NCBI RefSeq assembly: GCF_032854445.1
Contig: NC_088299.1
Span: 2,829,001 to 2,889,000, forward strand
Direction of reading: 5' to 3'
From: Liolophura sinensis
Taxonomy: Eukaryota; Mollusca; Polyplacophora; Chitonida; Chitonidae
DNA: 60,000 nt
Shown here: piece by piece, positions 36,401-48,400 of the stretch
How positions within the stretch are numbered: the stretch's first letter is position 1
Layout: every line of letters starts with the position of its first letter
The notes under the pieces: generated by a model
Told to the model about the DNA's origin: nothing
The model's input: only the letters and a program-made list of their open reading frames with translations
Databases searched by the model: none
Program-made: the position numbers and the translations under genes

Positions 36401-39400
36401 CACAGGGATATGAATTGCAATATATTAGACGTCACTGGCCTGGAATTACTCAAAATGCTGTGTTGTCCCGATAAAATTTGAAAACACAAAAGTTCCAAAT
36501 GACTTACCTACTACCCGATAAAGCAGCCTGAACGATTTGCCGTTAGAGGACGTCTTGCCGGACATACAATGGGTGAGTTTAACTTCCCGTGAGAGAGAGG
36601 TAAAAGTGCGACTCTGGTCACGTGACAGAAAGTATCTCCGACTATGATCACTGTAAGGCGGATTAGCATCTTCTAGAAGCAGGTAATCACACCTGAAAAC
36701 GGTATGATATTTACACAAACGAGCTTCTGACTGGTGCATTATATTCCGGTCCATCTTGTGTTGATTGGTTCAAAATCTTCGCTATGAGACAAAGTCTGCA
36801 AATACTACGCTTGTATATTATATTAATCCGAGATTTCTCTGACGTTAGGTTTGGCAAATTTTTATTCCGCCAAGGTCCACGTTGTGCTTGCGACAAGTTG
36901 GCAGATCAAAAGTCAAGGAACATGTTTTACTGCAAGCTGAAGTTCGCTGAGATGTATTTGACAGGTAGTTTTAGTCTCAAACGCCTGGACAAACTTCTTC
37001 GGCAACTACATCAGCTTTTTAAATGGGACCACCCTTGAGCAAACCAAATTGTACCAAACATATCGTCAGCCCTCGGATTAATTTTTCATCAAGATCACGC
37101 TCTTTAAACAAATTCAAGATAATTATATAATAATATACATGTGCGTAGTTTATTATCTGTTTACGTCGATTTAAACATTATTGCGATCGTGTTGTGACAG
37201 TGTCAGATTATAGCTGGCAAATTCAGGGCTGTATATGACATGATAGCCGTGACGAAGACACCAGACAGGACGTTCTATCCAGTCACATCATGCTGATACC
37301 AAGCAGACTAGAAGTCGGTTCCATGAGGCGTACTTAGTGCTAAGTATCCCTTAGCTAAGTGCACTTTATATCTCTACAACAAACGTTGCCATGGTAGTTA
37401 AGGGCTTACTTAACTTAGTGCGCTTCATGAAACCGTTCCCAGATCTCGTATTTACCAACCAATTTAAGATTTAAGTTATTAATTGCAAGCGCTTTAAAAG
37501 CTAAATTCAGAACAGGAAAGAACTTAGTTGGTGGTTGGTACATTTATTTGCAATAAAGAGTCAGTTACAAATTTTAAACTTCCTAGAACCTGAATATTTT
37601 AACCGTAGTTTGAATTTTGACGTTTGATAAATATGAGCCCAAGGGCGACTTCCCACAGCCATTTGTGACAGAAGTCAAAATTTAAAACCGAATTTTTAGT
37701 TTTTGGTATGGTATGGAAATTTTGGCACGTTAATTTTAAAATAACATCTATATGAGATGGTCAAACTTTTGGTCTCTGGGATCTAAAAATAAGCTCTAAA
37801 ATCATATACCAAAATTTAACTTACAGTGATGGCTTTGTGAAATGGGCCACAGAATTTAGCCTATGCTGCACGGACTTCAATCTAACTAAAGGGTAAAGAT
37901 AGCCGACTTCACATCTCACACCTGACCAGATTGCTGATCAGGCCTTTCCACGTACGACCATGGGCGAAATCAGCATGAAATGGACTTGAACTCACAGCGA
38001 GTGTATTGGTAAGAGGATGTTGGGACATCATGCTGCGCTAGCTCGCTAACTACTGAACCACGGACGTCCCATTCCGCTCCAGAGCTGAAAGGTATTACTG
38101 TTTCAAAGATATAGCAGCGTAATTGCCATCCTATCAAAACTTGTTGAACTGATTGGGTGGATTCTTTTCATTTTTTTCTTTGATGAAAGAAGTCATTGCA
38201 GTCACCTGTCATATCTGGACACGAATAGTTTTGCAATTTAATACAGAAATCAGCGCGCTAGCTTTGGGCAGACTAAACATCGTAAACAACCTTATGATAT
38301 TGATATTGTGTCTTTACAACACAGAGCCACCAAGATATGTTTTATCTTTGTATTTATCAATGTATTTAAACATTACCTATATGGCCGTTTGTTTTTGTCC
38401 AAACTCATGATTTCCGAAGGATTAGATTAGACGACTCTTAGGATGTCTCTTTGCACACATGAACATAATGTCTGAATTAAACAGAAGTCATCTAAGTTAA
38501 CTGCAAGCCACGTCAAATTATATCTTTTAACATATAACTAAACAACAAGGTAAATGTTGCGTAACCGTTTACGCGAGATCAGACACCGACTATCACACTG
38601 TCGTCACTGCTTTACGGGTGTTGTGTGATCTGATGTCAATTATCACACTGTCCTTATCCACTGTTTTTAGGGTTTTGTGTGACCAGATATGAGTTATCAC
38701 ACTGTCGTTACTGCTTTACGGGTTTTGTGTGTCTAGACATCAGTTATCACAATGTCGTTGCTGCTATGCGAGTTTTGTGTGTCTAGGTATCAGTTATCAC
38801 ACTGTCGTTATCCACTGTTTTTAGGGTTTTGTGTGACCAGATATGAGTTATCAAACTGTCGTTACTACTATACGAATGTTGTGTGACCAGATATCAACTA
38901 TCACACTGTCACAGGCTCTTGGATCATCGTGCTGCGCAAGCACGCTAACCACTAGGCCAAGGAATCCCACTTGTGCTCCAGAGGTGGAATCTTTAATTGT
39001 TTCAAAGTAATCAAGATCACATCAAGGCACTTACCCGGGGCTATGGATGGAAGAAACATCGTAAACTACCTCACCATACTGACACAGTGTCTTTATAAAC
39101 ACAGAGTGACCGGGGTGTGTTTTATCTTCGTGTATGTGAAACTGAAATATAAATCCTTCACAGTATAAGAAATGAAATTGAATCGTTTCAGTGTCAATCA
39201 CATGATCTCGTTGCCAGATATTTTCCAAGCTCATGATTTCCGAAGAATTAACTTCCTAGCGCTTTTTGCGCCCATAAGCATAATGTCTGAATAAAATGTA
39301 AGTTGTCTAAGTCTAGTGTAGGCCGTGTCCATTGATATCTGGTCAACTAAAGAACAAGCTGAATACTGTCTCACCGTTTAAGCCTGATTAGACACCAACT

Positions 39401-42400
39401 ATCACGCAGGGTTTCAACTATTACACTAACGCCACTGTTCTACAGGATTTGTTTGATCAGATATCAGCTATTACACTGTTGTCGATGCTTTACAAGTTAG
39501 GTGGGACCAGCTACCAATTATCACACTGTTGTCCCGCTTTGCTGGTTTGTGGGATCCGATATCAATTATCACGCTGGTGTCATCGCTTCACGGGGTTTGT
39601 GGGACCCGATATCAGTTATCACGCTGTTGTCACCGCTTTACAGGTTTTGTGTGATCAGATATCAACTACCACACTGTTGTCGCTGTCTTACGGGTTTTGC
39701 GTGACCCGACATCAGTTATCACGCTGTCGTCGCTGCTTTGCCGGGTTTACGTGACCCAACATCAGTAAGCGCAATGTCGTCACTGCTTTGTGTTTATTGA
39801 AGAGGTCTGTACTAAGTTCTTTTATGTCTGCATAAAGGCCCTTATGCCATACTTCTCTTTAGGATGTCTGCACAAAGATATTCTAATGCCATTCACGATG
39901 TCTGCGATCTTTTATATTGGATTGTGTACTTTAAAAAGGGCTCCATGTCCAATTTATTTACAATAACTACACTGAGATCTTTCCATTTGGATGGCCTGCA
40001 TAAAAGGCCTTCATGTCCTATTTATTTACAATGGCTACACTGAGATCTTTCCATTTGGACGGCCTACATAAAAGGCCTTCATGTCCCATTTATTTACAAT
40101 GGCTACACTGAGATCTTTCTGAACTGTCTGCATAAAAGGCCTAATCGTCCGTTACTTTTGAATCATAATCTGATTGGTTGGGGTCTGTAACGCTCGTCAT
40201 TTTCAAACTGTATCTAATACCGCTTAACCTGGGGCTAGGGTCCTTAAAGGTAGCCACGCTAATTACATCAGCATGATGCCTTTATGAACAGTTGCAATTA
40301 AAGCGCGACTGAGATACTTGTTTAGCTGTTATTTGACATGGAACTCATTCACGGACTACGAATTTGAACTTTGATATGGAATTCATGCCTGGAATATTCA
40401 TTGTCTTCCCGGCATCATTGAAAACTGATGACCGCTTCTCTCTTGTGTGTTACCGGCTTTATTTCTTATTTGTTTAATTTCTTACATACCTTTGTCTTCG
40501 GGAGTTAGTGTTAAACGTTGTTGTGGAAATAGATCTGCGATTATCGACTTGGAACGCCCTTTACGGACTACGAATGGTATAGGAATGTCGGACTTGACGC
40601 TTATATTCATGTCCTATTTATTTACAATGGCTACACTGAGATCTTTCCATCTGAACTGCCTGCATAAAAGGCCTTCGTGTCCTATTTATTTACAATGGCT
40701 ACACTGAGATCTTTCCATCTGAACTGCCTGCATAAAAGGCCTTCATGTCCTATTTATTTACAATGGCTACACTGAGATCTTTCCATCTGAACTGCCTGCA
40801 TAAAAGGCCCTTATGTCCTATTTATTTACAATGGCCACACTGAGATCTTTCCATCTGAACTGCCTGCATAAAAGGCCTTCATGTCCTATTTATTTACAAT
40901 GGCTACACTGAGATCTTTCCATTTGGGCTGTCTGCATAAAAGGCCTCCATGTCCAATTAATTTACAATAGCTACACTGAGATCTTTCCATCTGAACTGCC
41001 TGCATAAAAGGCCTCCATGTTCAATTTATTTACAATGGCTACACTGAGATCTTTCCATTTGGACGCCTACATAAAAGGCCTCCATGTTCAATTTATTTAC
41101 AATGGCTACACTGAGATCTTTCCATTTGGACGCCTACATAAAAGGCCTTCATGTCCTATTTATTTACAATGGCTACACTGAGATCTTTCCATTTGGGCTG
41201 TCTGCATAAAAGGCCTCCATGTCCAATTTATTTACAATGGCTACACTGAGATCTTTCCATTTGGGCTGCCTGCATAAAAGGCCTTCATGTCCTATTTATT
41301 TACAATGGCTACACTGAGATCTTTCCATTTGGGCTGTCTGTATAAAAGGCCTCCATGTCCAATTAATTTACAATAGCTACACTGAGATCTTTCCATCTGA
41401 ACTGCCTGCATAAAAGGCCTCCATGTTCAATTTATTTACAATGGCTACACTGAGATCTTTCCATTTGGACGCCTACATAAAAGGCCTTCATGTCCTATTT
41501 ATTTACAATGGCTACACTGAGATCTTTCCATTTGGGCTGTCTGCATAAAAGGCCTCCATGTCCAATTTATTTACAATGGCTACACTGAGATCTTTCCAGT
41601 TGGGCTGCCTGCATAAAAGGCCTCCATGTCCAATTTATTTACAATGGCTACACTGAGATCTTTCCATTTGGGCGGCCTACATAAAAGGCCTTCATGTCAA
41701 ATATATGTAGAATGGCTAAAATGAGATCTTTCTGTTTGAACTGCCTGCATAAAAGGCCTTCATGTCCGATTTATTTTTATTGGCTACACTGAGATATTTC
41801 TATCTGGACAGCCTGCATAAAAGGCCTCCATGTCCTATATATTTACAATGGCTACACTGAGATCTTTCCATTTGGGCTGTCAGCATAAAAGGCCTTCATG
41901 TCCCACGTATGTAGAATGGCTACAACGAGATCTTTCTGTTTGAACTGCTTGCGTAAAAGGCCTTCATATCCTATTTATTTACAATGGCTACACTGAGATC
42001 TTTCCATTTGGGCTGTCTGCATAAAAGGCCTTCATGTCAAATATATGTAGAATGGCTACAATGAGATCTTTCTGTTTGAACTGCCTGCATAAAAGGCCTT
42101 CATGTCTGATTTATTTTTATTCGCTACACTGATATCTTTCTATCTGGACAGTCTGCATAAAAGGCCTCCATGTCCAATTTATTTGCAATGGCTACACTGA
42201 GATCTTTCCATTTGGACGGCCTACATAAAAGGCCTTCATGCCCCATACATGTAGAATGGCTGCACCTGTCTGCATTCATTCATTTAAGGGAGGTCTGCAC
42301 AAATGAACAAAATGAACGAATGAATGAGTGAATGCATGAATGAATGTGATTTAACGTCAATTGAGCAATATACTAGCCATCAAGACCGTGGCGAGAATAC

Positions 42401-45400
42401 GTATTTGTACAAGAAGATGTCCATGTTTTTTTTCTACTGAAGCATCATTCTCTACATTCTTTCATCTTAGCAGCCCTGTAATCTTGATATCGATGAGGGT
42501 TGTCAACGAATCACCCTGAGGTCTTTTACAATCACATAACACAAATCAACGCATCAGTGTAAGATGGCGTGCTTCGCACTGCCAATCTTACCCATCTCTT
42601 ACCCTACTCCCCTCCCCTCCTTACTCCATACCCCCTCAGGACATGTTCTAGAAGAATCAGCCGGCACCAGAGCCCGCAGGTGCCGGACAGGTCATTTCGC
42701 ACCCGTTAGTCTTCCCTAGTCCATTATGACAGCTCGTTAATATGGATTTATCCTGAGTGACTGGCCGCAGGCCTAGCGGACTGATCGAGCCCTGCCCGCC
42801 TGCATCTTGTGACCTTTCCAGCGTATTTTTGGACGTCTTGTGACAGCCCAGATTCCGCCGTTTTCGATCTCGGTACAATCTAACACTAACCAGACAGTGC
42901 GTGAGCCGAATATAGCATTGGTATAGAAACAGCACACACTCACCACAAGAGGGCGTTTGTATACATTCCTAATTAAAGAAAACCCGTTTTCCAAATACTA
43001 CGGCAACAAAAATACAAGTTATACAATGACAATCTTAGATAAATATCTGTATGGTAGACTTGAATCAGTACATGCAGCTTCCCTGAAATGGTACTGTCGA
43101 GCCAGATCTTCCACACAGCAATTAGTCTAACAGTATGCAAAACACGCCGAAAAAACTTCCTTCATGTCCGATGTGTCGTCAGGAATTCCCCACTGGCCTA
43201 CAATGGAGTAACTTCCATCATGTCCTTATCCTCTCGAACTGACCAACCAACCCCAAACCTACCCCACCTATCCCCTCCCCCCCCCTCTACTCCCTCAGTC
43301 TATGAGACGTATCTTCCCTTATGTCTATACCGGCGTTACTTCCGTCACATGTCCATGGCGATAAAATTTCTCTTATGTCTGTACTATATTTTACGATTTC
43401 CCTTTAGTCTGTATTGACGTAATTTCCGTCATGCCTATGCCGTCATTATTGCCCTTAAGTTACACTGACGTAATTTCCGTCATGTCTATGCCGTCTCTAT
43501 TACCTTTAAGTCTGTACTGGCGTAATTTTCGTCATGTCTATGCCGATACGATTTCGCTTAAAATCTGTACGGTCATAATTTCCGTTATGTATATGCCGAT
43601 ATTTTCCCTTAAGGCTTTGCTGGCGTAATTCCGCCATGTCTATGCCGTTACGATTTCACTTGAAGTCTGTGCGGGCGTAAATTCCGCCCTGTCTCTGCCA
43701 ATACTTTCGCTTAAGGCTATACTGGCGTAACTTCCGTCATGTCTATGTCGACACGATTACCCTTTCGTTTGTATGGACGTAACTTCCCTCATGTCTATGC
43801 CGACACGATCACCCTTAAGTCCGTACTGGCGTAATTTCCGCCACATCTATGCCGTCACGATTGCTATTAAGTCTACATTGGCGTAACTCCCGCCATATCT
43901 ATGCCGTGACGATTGCCCCTACGTCTATACTGGTGTATCTCCCGTCATGTCTATGTCGTCATCATTTCACTCCGGTCGATATCGGTATAACCGTCAGCCC
44001 GTTAAGACTTCATATGACGAAATGGTCTTGAATAATTCATTCGATGTGGCAGAGAAGAAATTGGGCTTCACCCAAGACCTGGTTTGTGCACCGTGCACTG
44101 ATGCAATGCCAAGACTCTGCGAAAATATCCAGGGATTTACGGTTACGGCGAAATTCTGCCTAGAAGTCCTCATAAATTTCAGATGCTTTACGGGCTACCC
44201 AGTTACCGGCTCCGTTAAACACATGGACCCCGTGTGCCCTTAAAGAACAACGGTGTCTTCGCACCCGTCCGTCTGATTGCTCTTGAATAACCACAGAGTC
44301 TGGTTGGAACGCGCACCATGGTGTGATTGGTCAATTGTTCATTCTCTCCAGAAGACGTGGGGTCGGGCTGTGGAATTGGTACGCAGCCAGATTATGAGCT
44401 CCTGTCATCATGCCACACGGTTCACAAATGTGGTATGAGCACAACAGCCATTTTGAAGAATGGCTGCGTCGTTTTCCATTCACAAATGGCTTTATAAAGG
44501 CAACAAATGTAGCTTAATACCTTAAGCGTTATTCAAACAGCACATACATTATTTATCACATATCATTCATCAGGCAGCATTTCTCTAGATAATCACTGTC
44601 TACGGTCAAATTACATAAATCATTCACAGGTTAACCACCACAATCTTGTCTGGTTCTACCATCGATCAGAAAGCTCTGTGAATCCAGGAAACTCAGAATA
44701 GTTCATCACCATCAAGGCTAATTAAACTGCACGAATGACTATCATAACTTCATGGACTGTGTATTTATCAAGCGTCTTAAAGCTCAAGTCAAAAATTATA
44801 ACACAGGTGCCATGAGAATCTTCTGCTCTAGGAATTTTAAAAATTGTACACTGATTCTTTACTGCTGGAGAATGTATTAGCCACAATTTATTTTTGCCCT
44901 GTTCTTATACTGCTTTCAAACACTTGTAATTTATCTTTAAGTTGCTTCATAAATTTATACTTATTTTTATTGACTGATGTTCTACGAACGCCTTATAGGC
45001 AAGTTTATTTGACTGGAGGGTCGGTCTCTAGTTTACGCTAAATTATAGCTCGAATCCACAAGGCCTTTTCTGACTTGAGTCAAAATTTGAAATACGTTAA
45101 CTTATAAGAGCTTATTTTTCGTCCAGAGAAATTTAACTTTTGGCCAAGTCATCAGTGTTATCTTTAGACGCATGTGTCAAAATTTCAACTTTGAGTCCTA
45201 AGAACCATAAGCATTGTGATGAGGTTTAAGTTTTAAATTTAAGTCATGGATTTAACCGAAATTCCAGGAAAACAGTTTAACACAAGCCAACTTGAAATGT
45301 TATTTAAACCCTATCTCTAATTCACAAGACTTAAAATAGGAGGCACTGCACAAGTGTGATGTTACGCCAAATATATCAAAACCTGAGCGCCACTGACCAC

Positions 45401-48400
45401 AAGCTTTTAGGTTTTGACTTTAGTACAAAAATTTTTTTAAAAAGTGAAATCAGCCCCTGATTTACCTTGAGCCGCTAATGACCGCTTCATAGTTTGATCC
45501 CAATTCTCCCGACTTTTGGAATCAAACCTGGGTCGGGTCATACCAAAATGGTACCTGTTGCAGACTCGCTTGACCCTCAGCACTGAGAGACTAGAGCAAG
45601 GAAACAGCACTGGTTGGCCCTGTGTCAATATAATGTGACTGGACGGGATGGTGTTTTCGGCAAGATACTACAGTGGCGGAAACACCCTGGGGACATGAGC
45701 TCGCCCTGCCACAAGAAGACATAATATATGTACACACACCTATGACTGAAGAATTCTTTAGTACGCAAGTAAACCCAAGCATACATACATACATACCATG
45801 ACCCGATAACGTGACTTACCCTGGTACACAAGGATTATCTTCGGATAAAGGCACAGAACTTGGATCCGTGGTGCAATCCGGGAATTTAATTACCGCCAGA
45901 CTGAATCTAATTTGACAAGAGGGACAGGCGCTTAGGACGATTTGACAGTTGTCCCCCTGATACACGTGCACAGAGTAGGTATGGGGGTAGCCGGATGACG
46001 TGATGTTACCCTCATCTCCATTCTCCAGGGTCTCTTTGTGATCCAGCTTACCACGGGTACACACAAGGTGTCTGGAGTCTAGCGAACAGACAGAAAATTG
46101 ACAATTAGTCTGGGCTAAAGAAACTGAAGTGATATTGGACTAGCCACGTGAAACCTGTGGCAGATCCCACACAACCATTTCTGATCAATTTTGTCCAAAT
46201 TTGAAATATTATTTCAGAGCTTATTTCGGGTCGTAGAAATTAAAATTTGCACCACTTCCTCAGTGTCAAATGATTCGAAATATTAACTTTAAGTGCCAAA
46301 AACTAAACGTTGTTGTGACATTTTTAATTTTCAAAGTAGGTAGAAATAGCCTTGGCGTTTGTAAACGAGGACAGCGTACACTTTACATATATGGAAAAGA
46401 TTATTCGAAAACATTTTCTCGAAAGTTGAAACGTTAAAGGCAAAGAAAACACTGAAATATAGTATTTATCAGATGAAAGACCATAAAACACTGTCCAGGA
46501 AAACAGTTTGATTTATTTTTTCTAGAATTTTTCTAACCGACTAAAATACATTTACAACATAGGACTGTACAGTGGTATGTTGAGATCCAGAGCTTTCAGT
46601 GACGTCACAGCAATATTTTTGACTTGAAATAGTTCGTTTCAAGGTCCAATTCTTGAATGCATTGAGGATGAATCATCTAATATGTACATGTACTTCACGC
46701 TAATGTGTTCTTTGCCTTTAAGGTTATAGAACCGAGCCAAACCTTCGATGTTACATGGCGCAGAGCCTAAGCCTCGGAGTAGAACTCCACTGTTCATAAC
46801 ACAAAAAGTTCAAAATGGTAAAGAGCAAATATAAAACTTTTAGTCTTGAACTACACGCTGTAGAATCTGCATCCCGTTTGACAAAACGATTTCGATCTCC
46901 AAAATTAACTCTTAAATAAATGCATCAGTCGACAAAATTCTGACCGCTGATTTTGCGCTGACGTGTTACCATTTCAGCCAAGTTTTAGCATCCAACTTCA
47001 CATACTCTCTTTTGTAACGAAGATAGATGTTTTGGACTTTGGCCCAAAGTGGTGTTGTGAAACAGGCCTTACTTTGAATCTTACAACAAAGCAATGGCAA
47101 CATAGAGGCCTACAGCTTGTAGCAGTTAGCTCGTCATATAGAACTCAAAATAGAGGTATTGCGTAATAAGTTAACTTTTGGTATGCCCTCTGTATTGTGG
47201 GATTTCAAGTAAACAAAGGTGTGGTTTTACAGCATGAGAGTATTACGCACACAAATGTTTCTCTCTCAGAATTCAACTCGTGTTTCATTTATAATCTGCT
47301 GCCATTTTGGGAGCGCAGACTGCTCTTGACGTCATATTGATTCTTTCCATGCAAAGATTTTAATATTCATTTTAATACATGTTTTCCTTGTCGTATTATT
47401 CTTAACAGGGGGTGAAACTTACAAGTAAAATATTGCCTTCCACTGCTGTAATTCTTCAACCTTTTTGGCATGTTTACACCATGTTTATTTATGCATATTA
47501 TGAGGGCATTATTCAGATTGCTAAAATTATACTTCTTTGAAGCCCTGAAATGGGCCAAGCCAACTAATGTAGTTTTGTCTCCAAAATCAAATTGTAAAGG
47601 TGCATAATTTGCACTGAACGTTTCTATTTTATATGCGAAAAGGTTGAAGAATCAGTGTATTTACGTGTGAATTTCGAATGCTGCAATTGACTTCTTCGTT
47701 TGTCGAAAATTTAACATCTGACACATTTTACATTTGCATACAGTTTGCTTCTCATCCACACTTCTTCCCAGAATGCACTGCAGATTCACCCCACTTCAAT
47801 CCCGTCATACTACGAGGTCATTGAGAACATTTATCGTGGATAAAACTTTTAATCTGACAAAGACAGTTTTGGTACAGAGCTTATTCCATAAATGGTCGTC
47901 AGTTTTATGTAATTCCCGAGTTTCCGAATTTGTGGCACAGAAAAGATGTAGATATAACTTAACATGCAATAACTAGCTAATGAAATGATAAATGAATGAA
48001 GACTTAAAGGTGGAGAAAACACAAAAATGACATAAAGTTCACATGAAAGAGTGCGAACATTTATTTCTAAATGTGGTCTTCAATATTTTTTCCGATTTTT
48101 CCTTATGGAGAAAAAGACACATGAAAATAAATTTTTGTATGGTGGGTATTTGGAATCAACTTTTGGTATTTATAGTTTAATAATGTCAGAAATGAGGATG
48201 TAACACAGGTTTAATAAATATTTTTGTACCAGAATTTGTTCTTTTCAGCTAACAAATGTTTTTTTTTATCAATTTGGATCATATTTATACTTTTAACATG
48301 TTCATAAATATTATCATAATTTAGGGTAAATGCATATTTTTCGATATAAACAACAAATTTACATTCAAATAAATTTATTAGACAAGCATCACATCCTTAT

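Larger units (their letters stand above)
34935..36507 (-). other. intron 3
   Basis: Between CUB1 and CUB2. It is nearly all repeats: two family-1 SINEs (34947-35213, 35415-35580) and a dispersed-repeat copy split by an inverted-terminus insert (35885-36475). Confidence 0.8.
36693..45819 (-). other. intron 2, minisatellite-rich
   Basis: A 9.1 kb intron splitting CUB1. It holds SINE head fragments (37.9 and 38.9 kb), three different minisatellites between 38.5 and 44.0 kb and a family-3 SINE near 45.5 kb. The open frames seen here are by-products of tandem repeats. Confidence 0.8.

Noticed and set aside
39449-40707. Plus-strand frames of up to 101 codons.
   Set aside because: They are translations of the 52 bp and 68 bp minisatellites.
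42657-42994. Overlapping minus-strand frames of 92 and 73 codons between exons 2 and 3.
   Set aside because: No CUB or LDLa motif, and no acceptor/donor pair with the required phase 2 entry and exit.
44165-44400. Minus-strand tract with words such as RLCG and VARKASEIYEDF, first taken for the second half of CUB1.
   Set aside because: The true partner of exon 2, with matching phase and the expected CDYL motif, is at 36508-36692. The 44 kb tract needs a frameshift and contains stops.
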